Part shown: one piece after another, positions 7,100 through 15,201 of the stretch
Layout of the letters: the number at the start of each line of letters is the position of its first letter
Numbering within the stretch: the stretch's first letter is position 1
Assembly (NCBI GenBank): GCA_009701575.1
Contig: WLJX01000010.1
Coordinates: forward strand, 1-45,525
Direction: 5' to 3'
Source: Actinomycetota bacterium
GTDB taxonomy: Bacteria; Actinomycetota; Actinomycetes; Nanopelagicales; Nanopelagicaceae
Length of the DNA: 45,525 bases
The notes under the pieces: model-generated
Seen by the model: only the letters and a program-made list of their open reading frames with translations
Told to the model about the DNA's origin: nothing
The model's database searches: none
Position numbers and translations under genes: made by a program

Positions 7100-7917
7100 G
7101 AAATTTATTTGGATCTTCCTATCGCCACGCATTTCTAATTTTCCTCTCACTCGCCTCGATATATCCTGTTTGGTTTATTTTCCAGACATCGCTAAAAACA
7201 AATAACGAATATCTGCTAAATCCATTGGCTTTGCCACTTCATCCCGTATTAAGTAATTTCAGAGAGACGTTCACATCTTTCCCGGTTGCTCACTGGGCTC
7301 TTAACAGCGTAATCATCGCGATCTTCTCAGTGTCTGGCGCGATGTTCATTGCCTTGCTAGCCAGTTATGCGATGGTGTTCAGCAAGATGCGTGGCGTGAA
7401 TTTCTTACTAAATACAAATATTGCGCTTATGGTGATTCCACCAGTAACTCTGGTAATTCCTATGTTTATGTTGATGGTAAATCTGCACCTGATAAATACT
7501 CTTGCATCAGTAATTATTTTTTATATTGGACTTTTTGTTCCCTTTTCTGTCTTCTTTCTTACAAACTTTATGAAATCAGTCCCATACGAGCTGATTGAAG
7601 CAGCGAAGATTGATGGCCTCACACCTTTTGCGATCTTGCGACGAATTGTTGTCCCACTCTCATCCGCGGCTCTATTTACCTTGATGTTGGTCAACATTAT
7701 TTATGCCTGGAACGAACTCCTGATAGCACTCGTATTTCTTCAACAGCAAGAATCTAGAACTCTGATGTCAGGGCTGTCCCTTTTCCAAGGTCGTTACTCG
7801 ATTAATCAACCACTTGTAATGGCCGGGGCATTTGTTTCAGTATTACCGATTTTGCTTATGTATATCTTTGGTCAGAGATTCTTCGTTAAAGGGATGATGG
7901 CCGGAATTGGGAAGTAA
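7096..7917 (+). CDS. Sugar ABC transporter permease (MalG type)
   Basis: 273 residues with six membrane spans. EAA loop: 'EAAKIDGLTPFAILRRIVVP' around residue 178, as in MalG/LacG. The start ATG lies in the ATGA overlap with the preceding permease gene. The stop codon is separated by one base from the stop of the convergent gene at 7919, so transcripts from the two strands meet here with no visible terminator hairpin. Confidence 0.9.
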   Translation: MRNLFGSSYRHAFLIFLSLASIYPVWFIFQTSLKTNNEYLLNPLALPLHPVLSNFRETFTSFPVAHWALNSVIIAIFSVSGAMFIALLASYAMVFSKMRGVNFLLNTNIALMVIPPVTLVIPMFMLMVNLHLINTLASVIIFYIGLFVPFSVFFLTNFMKSVPYELIEAAKIDGLTPFAILRRIVVPLSSAALFTLMLVNIIYAWNELLIALVFLQQQESRTLMSGLSLFQGRYSINQPLVMAGAFVSVLPILLMYIFGQRFFVKGMMAGIGK

Positions 7918-7918
7918 A

Positions 7919-8998
7919 TTACATCAGCGCTTTCTTTAAAGCAGCAATCACTAATTTAACTTCGCCCTTCTTCAACATGTCAGGGCTAATGAAGAGCGGA
8001 CCATCTAAGTCCAGAACAACTGCTGGGTTTTGAGCTAAAAGGTTTTCATAAACTCTATTTGCGGTCTCACTTGGCAACTTTGCGTCGAATTTAATCTCCA
8101 CACGTGGAATTGGTTGTCCAGCTTGATTGAATTCGTGAATTACTCCAGATAGGCCAGAAATCTTAGAAAGTTTTGCTGAAATCTTCTCGCAACTCTTCTG
8201 CCACATCCTTAAATCTTTCTCATGATCGCGCTCAAGATAATTCTCAATTGCTTGGGTTATTCCAAAGATTTCTTCTTTTCCTACTTTAAATGCGCGAGCA
8301 ATTCCTTGGTTAGGTGCTGCAAGCTTTGCCGCGGCTTCAATTATTCGAGAACTCCCAAGCATTAGACCTGTTGATTGCGGTCCGCATAAAGCTTTTCCAC
8401 CACTAAACAAAACAAGATCGGCGCCTGCTTTAACGGTAAAGAATGAAAGATTAGAAACTGGAGGCAATTGCGCCGCCGCATCAACAATTACTGAGATGCC
8501 GCGCTTCTTTGCGATTCGCACTGTAGTTTCAATACTCAACGCATTATCTCCGACATATTTGCCAGCAATCCAGAAGATCGCCAAGGTCTTATCTGAAATC
8601 GCGCTCTCTAAATCAGCTTCGCTGCGCTTTCCAGCCCCACCGAATTCAACTAACTTCTTTCCGGCAAAAGTTACTGCCTTGTCATAAGGAATTCTGTGGC
8701 TTACATCGATTAGTACCTCTGTGCGCTCTTTGCTTTCATCAAGTTCACCGAGAGCCAGCGCTGTTAAAACTATCGCTGATGCACAACCTGGAGTTATATA
8801 AGCCGCTTCATTTCCAGTTAAAGCGGCAATCCGCTTGCCACTTGCGGCCAATAATTGGTACATATCCGTAAATGATTTAGCACCACGGGCCATCGCATCA
8901 ATTACCGTGGGATCCATCAACGATCCGCCTATGCGGGTATATGTCGTCGAGGCATTAATAATTCGCTTAACACCAAGAGATTTATGAGTAATCTTCAC
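7919..8998 (-). CDS. SelA-like PLP-dependent enzyme
   Basis: 359 residues, start GTG 8998 with an AGGGG site just upstream. The fold pattern is that of the SelA/DgaE group of fold-type I PLP enzymes. 'INASTTYTRIGGSLMDPTVIDAM' near the N-terminus resembles the 'N..GT..GGS' opening of that group, D173 ('VIVDAAAQLPP') would contact the pyridine nitrogen, and K202 in 'FSGGKALCGPQSTG' would be the Schiff-base lysine. Family members include selenocysteine synthase and D-glucosaminate-6-phosphate ammonia-lyase. The neighbours are sugar-acid genes and no selenium genes are present, so a lyase or dehydratase on a sugar-acid derivative is more likely. It is the last gene of the minus-strand set that begins at 11772. 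Confidence 0.75.
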   Translation of the reverse strand: MKITHKSLGVKRIINASTTYTRIGGSLMDPTVIDAMARGAKSFTDMYQLLAASGKRIAALTGNEAAYITPGCASAIVLTALALGELDESKERTEVLIDVSHRIPYDKAVTFAGKKLVEFGGAGKRSEADLESAISDKTLAIFWIAGKYVGDNALSIETTVRIAKKRGISVIVDAAAQLPPVSNLSFFTVKAGADLVLFSGGKALCGPQSTGLMLGSSRIIEAAAKLAAPNQGIARAFKVGKEEIFGITQAIENYLERDHEKDLRMWQKSCEKISAKLSKISGLSGVIHEFNQAGQPIPRVEIKFDAKLPSETANRVYENLLAQNPAVVLDLDGPLFISPDMLKKGEVKLVIAALKKALM

Positions 8999-9020
8999 AG
9001 CCCCTGCTTTCGCTTAGAAA

Positions 9021-9776
9021 TTACGTCGCCGATAAATCTTTCTGTGCGCTAAATCCACCATCAACCAAGAGCGAAGCCCCTGAAATAAATGAAGCCTTAT
9101 CTGAAGCCAAGAAGCAGACGGCCTCACCAACTTCCTCTGGAAGTCCCATACGGTGCATTGCATTTCCCCGAATTGCTTCATCAAAGTTTTTATCAGTAGC
9201 GGTATCCCAAACCCGAGTCATGATTGGTCCAGGCAGTACAGCATTTACCCGAACTTTTGGTCCGTACTCAACTGCAAGCTGGTTACTTAACGAAACTATT
9301 CCACCCTTAGTTGCCGCATACACACCGCTTCCCAAGAAACCGAAGTGGGCATGTACTGAAGCGGTATTAACCATCGCTCCATTTGTGTCCTGCAAGTCTT
9401 GGATAAAAGTGATTACTGACTTATGAATTCCACCGAAATTCACGTCGATTTGCTTGTCCCACTCTTCAACGCTCGTTAAATGCGCGGGTTTAACTATCTT
9501 TAAATAGGCGTTGTTAAAAACTACATTTACTTTTCCATAGGCGGCATGAATCTTGGTGGCCGCATCGTTCCAATCTTCGATCTTGGTGATATCTAGCTTT
9601 AGCCCAAGTGCTATTCCGCCACTACCTACAATCTCTTTTGCCACAGAGTCTGCAGCTGCGCCATCTAAATCAGTAACGATTACGTTCGCGCCATATCCAG
9701 CAAACTTCTTGGCTGTCGCAGCACCAATTCCATTGCCGCCGCCAGTTATAAGAACATTTCTACCTTTAAAGTCCAT
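9021..9776 (-). CDS. SDR-family sugar dehydrogenase (putative)
   Basis: 251 residues; classical short-chain dehydrogenase. The cofactor motif TGGGNGIG is at residues 11-18, D36 in 'VIVTDLDG' favours NAD(H), and the catalytic residues are S140, Y153 and K157 (YAATK). The end 'SFISGASLLVDGGFS' is standard. In this cluster a likely role is oxidation of a free sugar (or a hydroxyl of a sugar acid) to the lactone or keto form, using NAD+. The precise substrate is inferred from the neighbours only. It sits 22 nt upstream of the SelA-like gene and 6 nt downstream of the epimerase-like gene. Confidence 0.85.
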   Translation of the reverse strand: MDFKGRNVLITGGGNGIGAATAKKFAGYGANVIVTDLDGAAADSVAKEIVGSGGIALGLKLDITKIEDWNDAATKIHAAYGKVNVVFNNAYLKIVKPAHLTSVEEWDKQIDVNFGGIHKSVITFIQDLQDTNGAMVNTASVHAHFGFLGSGVYAATKGGIVSLSNQLAVEYGPKVRVNAVLPGPIMTRVWDTATDKNFDEAIRGNAMHRMGLPEEVGEAVCFLASDKASFISGASLLVDGGFSAQKDLSAT

Positions 9777-9782
9777 ACGAAA

Positions 9783-10646
9783 TTATAGTTCGCGATCTAG
9801 GAAAATAGAGATTTTCCACTGGACTATCTCTTCTGGTGCAAGAATTGGAATTCGCCCAGCACTCTCTGCACTTCGCTCACTCACTTTGTAGGCAATTGCA
9901 GGTTGTGGCGAGATTACCTGTGCTGGGCAATACTCGTGATTGTCTACGAAAATACCGAAGTAGGGAATCTCTGACTTATCCCACTCAAAAGTTAGAAGCT
10001 CACCGCTATCTCGAAGAATTTCTACCTTCTCGATCTCATCATCTGTTTCACACCAATACTCAATTGATTTCCCATGAGCAAGATCCGAAGGCAAGAAAGT
10101 TTGGGCCACAGCGGGGGATAGCGGAGCAGTTTGAATTAGTGGTTTATTACTTGCAACCTGAACGCTTTTCACGCCTTCGCCTCTAAACATTGGATGGCAT
10201 GACCAAAATGCTGGTGTCGCGACTGGCCCAATATTCTCGAGCGAATAAACCAAATCAATTCGATATCGATTATTTGGTAATTCAAATAACGAAATACTTC
10301 GAGAAAACTTTAAAGTTCGCACATTTAGTTCAACGCTCAACAAAGCGCTATCTGATGATTCGGCTAAAACATCCCACGACCGGGCCCAAACTTCACCGTG
10401 ATCAGGAAGTTCCTTAGAATCATTTAAAGATGTGCAGGCATCTGTTGTCGGAACCATCTCGTCCCAGCCTGAGATTTCCGGTCTAATGAAATTATCACCA
10501 GGTGACCGAGGAACTAATCCACTCTGTGGTTGCGTTATCCATTCCTCGCAACCAGCAATCTTTATCGAGGAGATTCGCCCACCAAATTCAGGTAAGAGTT
10601 CTACCGTTAAATCACCTTTTGAAAGTCTGATATTAGATTTTGCCAT
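9783..10646 (-). CDS. Aldose 1-epimerase-like protein
   Basis: 287 residues. The pattern 'LLPEFGGRISSIKIAGCEEW', then 'GWDEMVPTTDACT', 'DHGEVWARSWDV', and late 'PYFGIFVDN.EYCPAQVISPQPA' belongs to the galactose-mutarotase superfamily, where a His ('PDHGEVW') and a Glu act in ring opening. It probably interconverts anomers of the sugar that is oxidised by this pathway. The chosen ATG 10646 lies inside the end of the upstream dehydratase gene (14-nt overlap), implying translational coupling. Longer in-frame starts would run deeper into that gene and add a non-homologous tail. Confidence 0.75.
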   Translation of the reverse strand: MAKSNIRLSKGDLTVELLPEFGGRISSIKIAGCEEWITQPQSGLVPRSPGDNFIRPEISGWDEMVPTTDACTSLNDSKELPDHGEVWARSWDVLAESSDSALLSVELNVRTLKFSRSISLFELPNNRYRIDLVYSLENIGPVATPAFWSCHPMFRGEGVKSVQVASNKPLIQTAPLSPAVAQTFLPSDLAHGKSIEYWCETDDEIEKVEILRDSGELLTFEWDKSEIPYFGIFVDNHEYCPAQVISPQPAIAYKVSERSAESAGRIPILAPEEIVQWKISIFLDREL

Positions 10647-11772
10647 ACGGTAAATATTGTCCTTCACTCTTAAATCGTTTAATTCCCGATTCAAGTGCGC
10701 TCTGATCTATTTCAAAACCAAGTCCAACACCTTCTGGGAGCCCCCACTTAGGTGAGGTCGCAGTAGGTATCTGCTTCTTCAAAATGTCGCCTTCCATGTG
10801 GGCGGCGGTTTGTTGATTCCCCATTACTAAATTTGGAATCGTCAAACTTGCATGGTGGAATGCTGTTGCCGCAATTCCCATTTCACCGTGCGTATGGCGA
10901 CAAACCTTGCTTCCCATAACATTTGCTACGTTGGAAACTTGTCTAAATTTCTCTAACGTTCCAACCCAATAAGGTGAGAAGGTATAAACATCAGCAACGC
11001 GGTTCATAATTAAACGGTTTGCATCATCTTCACTCCACAACCCTTCATTTGCCGCAAGGGGGACTGGAGTCTTGGTTCGAAGATCAATCATCAAAGACAT
11101 TGGGTGCTCGCGTACCGGTTGTTCAATAAAATCAATATCGTATTTCTCAAATTTCGCTAAGTAGCGAGGTGCATCTTGAAGTGACCAAGCCCCATTTGAA
11201 TCCAAGCGAATCCGGTTCTTAGGACCAATAGATTTTCTAATCGTGGCAACCATCTCTAATTCATGGTCAAGATCAATTCCAGTTTTTAAATAGTAAGTCT
11301 CATACCCGAGGGCCATTCCTTCGGCGCACTGTTCTGCAATATCGGCAACCGTTCCATGCCCAAGATAGAAGAAATAATCAACATCAGATCGAATTGCACC
11401 ACCAAGTAATTTATAAACCGGCAATCCCGCACTCTTTCCACATAAATCCCAGAGCGCCATATCAATCGCGGCCCAAGCAAAATTTCCAGTCGATACTCGC
11501 ATCGCCCACAACCCACGAAGAAAGGCATCTTCTCTAAGGACTGCAGATTCCCATGGCGATCTATCTTTAACAAATGGGAACATCGCTTTGATTGCGGCCT
11601 CGATTGAATAAACATCAGCGCCAGAACACGCCTCGCCCCAACCAACAAGGCCATCATCTGTCGTTAGTTTTATTACAACTGAAGTGACACCGCTTCTAGT
11701 AACGACGGAGCTAATTTCAGTTCGCTTATAAGGGATGTTTACGAGGTATGTCTCAAGACTAACTACCTTCAC
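10633..11772 (-). CDS. Enolase-superfamily sugar-acid dehydratase (MR/MLE type)
   Basis: 379 residues, start GTG 11772 with GGAG about 8 nt upstream, set in the palindrome GGAGCGCTCC. The N-terminal capping domain is followed by a barrel with the metal ligands D191 ('RLDSNGAW'), E217 ('IEQP') and E243 ('AANEG'). A candidate base is K163 ('YYLKTGID'), and the late His motif 'CRHTHGEMGI' (H293/H295) fits a dehydratase of the mandelate-racemase group. The usual K-x-K is K-T-G here, so the stereochemistry may depend on the single Lys plus His. It would remove water from an aldonic acid to give a 2-keto-3-deoxy acid. It is the first gene of the minus-strand set and divergent from the SMP-30 gene. 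Confidence 0.85.
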   Translation of the reverse strand: MKVVSLETYLVNIPYKRTEISSVVTRSGVTSVVIKLTTDDGLVGWGEACSGADVYSIEAAIKAMFPFVKDRSPWESAVLREDAFLRGLWAMRVSTGNFAWAAIDMALWDLCGKSAGLPVYKLLGGAIRSDVDYFFYLGHGTVADIAEQCAEGMALGYETYYLKTGIDLDHELEMVATIRKSIGPKNRIRLDSNGAWSLQDAPRYLAKFEKYDIDFIEQPVREHPMSLMIDLRTKTPVPLAANEGLWSEDDANRLIMNRVADVYTFSPYWVGTLEKFRQVSNVANVMGSKVCRHTHGEMGIAATAFHHASLTIPNLVMGNQQTAAHMEGDILKKQIPTATSPKWGLPEGVGLGFEIDQSALESGIKRFKSEGQYLPYGKI

Positions 11773-11868
11773 GGGGAGCGCTCCAAATCAAATAAGTAAA
11801 TCAAAAAAGACTCTTTATTAATTATGCGTTGAAGATTACACTGAAACCACGTCTATGTGAGGGGTTCC

Positions 11869-12744
11869 ATGAAAGTATTTTCTGCAGAGTGCATCCCAAA
11901 TACCAAGGGAGATCTTGGCGAGGGCCTCTTGTGGGACGAGCGCAACGAAACAATCATGTGGGTCGATGCCTTCGTTAAAATAATTAATACCTATAACCCA
12001 GCAACAAAAACCCTTATCGAAAGAAAATACGATTCACTCGTAACCTCAATCGCTAAGCGCGAATCCGGGGGCTATGTCGTAGCCGCTGGCTTAAAGTTAA
12101 TCGTGCTAAATGAAAACTTAGATGTAATTGGCACATCCCCACTTGAGATGCCTAATGAGAACGTTCGCACCAACGATGGCAACGTCGATATAAATGGCAA
12201 CTACTGGGTTGGATGTTTCGCAAATGATGCCAAGCCAAAGCAAGGTAATTTAAGAAGGATCTCGCCAAACCTTGAATCCAAGGTTTTCCTAAAAGATATA
12301 TCCATCGCAAATGGCATGGACTGGTCTCCTGATAACAAGATCTGCTATTACATCGACACCCCCACAAAGAAAGTAAGTCGCTTCAATTTCAATACTGAAA
12401 CTTCTGAATTCGAAGGCGAACTCGAAGCCATTGATGTAAGTCAATATTCCGGGGCGCCAGATGGAATGTGTGTAGATGCAGCAGGCAATCTTTGGGTCGC
12501 CTTCTGGGGCGGTGGCTGCGTTAGAAGTTTCTCACCAACCGGCGAACTCCTTGCACAAGTTGATGTTGCCGCAACTCTCGTAACAAATTGCGCATTTGGT
12601 GGTCCTGATCTTTCAACTCTTTACATAACTTGTGCCATACCAAGTTATGAAGATTTTGTTAAAGGCGAAGAACCACTTGCTGGCTCTTTATTTAAAGTAG
12701 ATGTCGGCGCAAAGGGCCGATTGCAAAATAATTTTCTGGGCTAA
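11869..12744 (+). CDS. SMP-30/gluconolactonase family protein
   Basis: 291 residues. The beta-propeller signatures are 'LGEGLLWDERNETIMWVD', 'RTNDGNVDINGNYWVGCF', 'IANGMDWSPDNKICYYIDT' and 'GAPDGMCVDAAGNLWVAFWGGG', containing the Glu, Asn and Asp residues that bind the metal in SMP-30 lactonases. It should open a sugar lactone to the aldonic acid in the cytoplasm. ATG 11869 is used because GAGGGG lies 5 nt before it; an in-frame GTG at 11857 is less likely. It is divergent from the dehydratase gene with only 96 bp between them, so both are probably controlled from this gap. Confidence 0.88.
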   Translation: MKVFSAECIPNTKGDLGEGLLWDERNETIMWVDAFVKIINTYNPATKTLIERKYDSLVTSIAKRESGGYVVAAGLKLIVLNENLDVIGTSPLEMPNENVRTNDGNVDINGNYWVGCFANDAKPKQGNLRRISPNLESKVFLKDISIANGMDWSPDNKICYYIDTPTKKVSRFNFNTETSEFEGELEAIDVSQYSGAPDGMCVDAAGNLWVAFWGGGCVRSFSPTGELLAQVDVAATLVTNCAFGGPDLSTLYITCAIPSYEDFVKGEEPLAGSLFKVDVGAKGRLQNNFLG

Positions 12745-12747
12745 AGA

Positions 12748-12815
12748 AAGTAACTCAAAGTAGTTTTCAATTTCGCAATATTTCCATACATTTCAAACTC
12801 AACTTGCTATACGCT
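12748..12815 (+). promoter_or_regulatory. Conserved promoter region of cassette copy 2
   Basis: Aligns with 1685-1752 and starts 4 nt after the lactonase stop codon. The proposed -35 ATACAT (12786-12791) and -10 TACGCT (12810-12815) keep the 18-nt spacing of copy 1 and predict a start near 12822. Confidence 0.55.
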
Positions 12816-12818
12816 TTC

Positions 12819-12921
12819 GCCAGATGGTCCGGGAATTTCTTCCCGAAGCCACCTACCCTTTGTCAGAGGGATTTATGGTGATTGTGGCTCACTCGTCTTT
12901 TGGGTGAGCCTTTCGCCATTT
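12819..12921 (+). ncRNA. Putative structured RNA, cassette copy 2
   Basis: The same 58-nt block as copy 1, with the CGGGAA/TTCCCG stem and the CCCT/AGGG stem; the only two differences in this block fall in the loop of the second stem. The following sequence diverges, but the end hairpin is kept as GGCTCAC (12886-12892) with GTGAGCC (12904-12910), followed by TTTCGCCATTT. Relative to copy 1 two base pairs are exchanged with compensation (C-G to T-A and T-A to C-G), which supports a real RNA helix. The hairpin overlaps the stop codon of the convergent peptide gene. Confidence 0.55.
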
Positions 12922-12984
12922 AATAATCGAAATCATTAAATTAGCGAATATCGCCAACAAGGCGATCCAGTTTCCATAATCCAT
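12889..12984 (-). CDS. Tiny single-span membrane peptide, cassette copy 2
   Basis: 31 residues, ATG 12984 with AAGGAT about 5 nt upstream. It opens MDYGNWIALLAIFANL, has one hydrophobic span, and ends in the charged tail KWRKAHPKDE. It is a homologue of the 27-residue peptide at 1836-1919: G4, W6, I7, A8, A11, I12, A14, N15, L16 and KWR are kept. Its start lies only 32 bp from the start of the divergent DUF167 gene, so its promoter must lie in or next to that gene. Function is not known; a type I toxin-like role is an inference from the arrangement. Confidence 0.6.
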   Translation of the reverse strand: MDYGNWIALLAIFANLMISIIKWRKAHPKDE

Positions 12985-13016
12985 AACATCCTTAAGCAAT
13001 TGATTTACACTCAATC

Positions 13017-13301
13017 ATGCTCTCCATCTTCACCTTCACCATCCGAGTCCGAGCCAACGCAACTAACAACAAAGTTGGCGGCACCGCAGGAGACCCACCT
13101 CGCCTCGTAGTTGCAGTCCAAGCCCCTGCTGTAGATGGCAAAGCTAATAGCGCAATCCTTAAGGAACTCGCTAAAGCATTTGGTCTTAGATCAAGAGACT
13201 TCACAATTCTTTCTGGAGAGACCTCTAGAGATAAGCGCATCCAAGTAACGGGAGACAGCGAAGTAGTAAGTAAGAGGTATGGGGAGTTGTGTAGTGGCTA
13301 G
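13017..13301 (+). CDS. DUF167 (YggU-like) family protein
   Basis: 94 residues. 'FTIRVRANATNNKVGG', 'LVVAVQAPAVDGKANSAILK', 'LAKAFGLRSRDFTILSGET' and 'RDKRIQV' match the DUF167/YggU family of small cytosolic proteins of unknown function. TACACT (13006-13011) lies 5 nt before the ATG, a further case of the leaderless arrangement. It overlaps the next small membrane protein gene by 8 nt. Confidence 0.85.
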   Translation: MLSIFTFTIRVRANATNNKVGGTAGDPPRLVVAVQAPAVDGKANSAILKELAKAFGLRSRDFTILSGETSRDKRIQVTGDSEVVSKRYGELCSG

Positions 13302-13464
13302 ATTATTCTTTATGTTCGGCGCCATAATCGGAGCCTCCCTTGGATGGGCCCTCCCAGATGGGAATCTTCTCGTGACAGTGTTCCTAGCTTTTTTCTGTGG
13401 ATCTATAACGCTTGGTTGTTGGTTGGGAGTTAAGAAAATAAGGGAACTCGCTGAGAGAAAATAA
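13294..13464 (+). CDS. Small two-span membrane protein
   Basis: 56 residues from GTG 13294, chosen because GGGGAG (13281-13286) lies 7 nt upstream; an ATG at 13279 would coincide with that site. Two hydrophobic spans are visible ('LFFMFGAIIGASLGWAL' and 'LLVTVFLAFFCGSITLGCWLG') with a basic tail. It overlaps the DUF167 gene by 8 nt and should be translated with it. No family is recognised. Confidence 0.6.
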   Translation: MARLFFMFGAIIGASLGWALPDGNLLVTVFLAFFCGSITLGCWLGVKKIRELAERK

Positions 13465-13655
13465 AAATCCGACAATTAAGAGTTAACGGAAGTAAGGTCT
13501 TACGCACTACTATTCACGCACACTACCGCATGTAATAAGCCTAGTAAACGCTCAATCATCGAATTAGATACCCAAATGACTATCCGCGTTGCTACCTCGT
13601 TGCTACTCTCGGACATGCAGCACTTCAATTGAGCCTTTTGGCTTGGGGGATTTTT

Positions 13656-14192
13656 ATGAAACGAAAGCTGTCTTCACTAATTCTGGTACTTGCCTTGTCC
13701 CCGTTCGTAACCTCTCCCGCTGTCGCAGCAATTGATTTACAGGCTGACCTGAATCGCATAGTCGCAGGAATAAAAAAGTTTGATGCAAATTCTGCGACCG
13801 CTTCTTCGGTCAGCACGATGACGGATGTTAAACGAATATTCTCGAATAATGCAGCCATTTTACGAGAAATAGGAGATGCTAATGCTGCATTCAAGCGAGA
13901 CCTTAATAGTGCCAAGAGACAGATTCCATCAAAAGATACCAAGGACTCTCCAGCATTTAATACGCTAATGAATCTAACTAAGGGTTATGAAGGATGGCTT
14001 AAGTATCAAAATATGGACCAAGCAGCATCCCAAAAATGTATTAATAGTGCCGGAAGTTCTTATAGTACTTTCACTCTTTGCTCCATCACACTTCTTCCAA
14101 ATACTATGGAGCATGAAAGAATCGGTAGACAAAAAATCCTAACGGCTTGGGCTGCCTGGAAGAAATGGCAAGTGAAATATGGATATGCATAA
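13656..14192 (+). CDS. Secreted hypothetical protein
   Basis: 178 residues, ATG 13656 with GGGGGA 5 nt upstream. A signal peptide is clear at about 1-24 ('KLSSLILVLALSPFVTSPAVA'). The rest is mostly helical ('LNRIVAGIKKFDANSATA', 'IGDANAAFKRDLNSAKRQ') with two cysteines ('QKCINSAGSS', 'FTLCSITLLP') that could form a disulphide outside the membrane. No known family is recognised. It starts a run of small accessory genes. The 191 bp before it hold no gene that could be supported. Confidence 0.6.
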   Translation: MKRKLSSLILVLALSPFVTSPAVAAIDLQADLNRIVAGIKKFDANSATASSVSTMTDVKRIFSNNAAILREIGDANAAFKRDLNSAKRQIPSKDTKDSPAFNTLMNLTKGYEGWLKYQNMDQAASQKCINSAGSSYSTFTLCSITLLPNTMEHERIGRQKILTAWAAWKKWQVKYGYA

Positions 14193-14227
14193 GTACTGTA
14201 ACTTGCAGAGTCTGCGAATGAAACTTA

Positions 14228-14554
14228 ATGCTTAAGAAATTAGCAGCTCTACTTGGATTGATACCAGGTGCACTCTTGCTTCTCGTTGGTGGATATAACG
14301 CTGCACTCACATTACTTGCACAATTCTTCTCAGATTTCATAGATTTCTCTAATTTTTCGTTAGTTTATCTATTTACTCCTTACACAAGCGCAGGAGGAAG
14401 TGGAACATTCTTGGATTCGATAGTTGCGGGACCAGGGGCATCAGGAGGCTCAGCAGTTCGATATTGGACTTATATGATTTATGGACTAATGGCCGCCGTT
14501 GGCTATACAACAATCAAAACTTGCTGGGGAATTATTACTGAACGGAGTAATTGA
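14228..14554 (+). CDS. Hypothetical membrane protein
   Basis: 108 residues with two to three hydrophobic stretches (about 5-40 'LAALLGLIPGALLLLVGGYN', and 83-100 'YMIYGLMAAVGYTTIK'), the middle being Gly/Ser-rich and probably outside. The ribosome site is weak. It ends 1 nt before the next gene and is likely in the same transcript. No family is recognised. Confidence 0.55.
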   Translation: MLKKLAALLGLIPGALLLLVGGYNAALTLLAQFFSDFIDFSNFSLVYLFTPYTSAGGSGTFLDSIVAGPGASGGSAVRYWTYMIYGLMAAVGYTTIKTCWGIITERSN

Positions 14555-14555
14555 T

Positions 14556-15200
14556 ATGGGTTTGTTTAGCAAGAGCACAAGTAAGCCTTCGTTTACATCT
14601 TTTTCTGAACAGCATTTCAAGATTGGTGTTCAGCGAATTCTTTGGCACGGTGAACAGGTTTTTGCTGACGGTTTCTTTGAAGACGGCCCAGACCCAATGG
14701 GTGAGGAAGATGAATTGAAGGGAATATTTGGGGGAAATTCCCACACATATCTTGCGGCAACAAACTGGCGAATTATTTTGGGCTATTTGGCTAACGGAAA
14801 TTTTGTCTCCTATGAGTTTAAAACTACTGAACCTCAGGTTCGCAGAAGTGGTTCCAAGTTTTATTTCACTTATTCGAATCCAGATTTAAAAACAAGTGGC
14901 CATTCAACATTTAGAAGTACATATAGCATTTCTAAGGAATTGACTGAAGCAATTGAGCTAAATATTGTTGGTGAAAGACCCAGCAAAAAAGAAGAAACCA
15001 AGATTCACCTATCGAGAAAAAGTTGGGGTGAAGGACCAATGGCTGAGCTTGCAAAAACTTACTCTGGGCGTGAATATATGCTTGTAGAAGTTTGTACGGC
15101 ATGTACGGCAACATCGCTAGCTCCAGATGATATTGAAACTTCGCCTGAAAAAGGAATTTCTGAATGTCGCACTTGTTTAAGAGTTAAAGTTAATAGCTAA
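14556..15200 (+). CDS. Hypothetical protein with PH-like domain and C-terminal CxxC pair
   Basis: 214 residues; ATG 14556 is chosen because ACGGAG lies just upstream and it directly follows the previous stop, whereas longer starts would overlap. 'THTYLAATNWRIILGYLANGNFVSYEF' resembles the core of bacterial PH/GRAM-like domains, as in the protein at 1006. The C-terminal 'CTACTATSLAPDD' and 'CRTCLRVKV' provide four cysteines in two CxxC pairs, which could bind a zinc ion. It is probably cytosolic. It is convergent with the next gene, with one base between the stop codons. The function is unknown. Confidence 0.55.
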   Translation: MGLFSKSTSKPSFTSFSEQHFKIGVQRILWHGEQVFADGFFEDGPDPMGEEDELKGIFGGNSHTYLAATNWRIILGYLANGNFVSYEFKTTEPQVRRSGSKFYFTYSNPDLKTSGHSTFRSTYSISKELTEAIELNIVGERPSKKEETKIHLSRKSWGEGPMAELAKTYSGREYMLVEVCTACTATSLAPDDIETSPEKGISECRTCLRVKVNS

Positions 15201-15201
15201 C

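Noticed and set aside
13465-13655. tRNA or attachment site in the gap before the accessory block
   Set aside because: No cloverleaf, no direct repeat pair with the other end of the block and no integrase gene were found.
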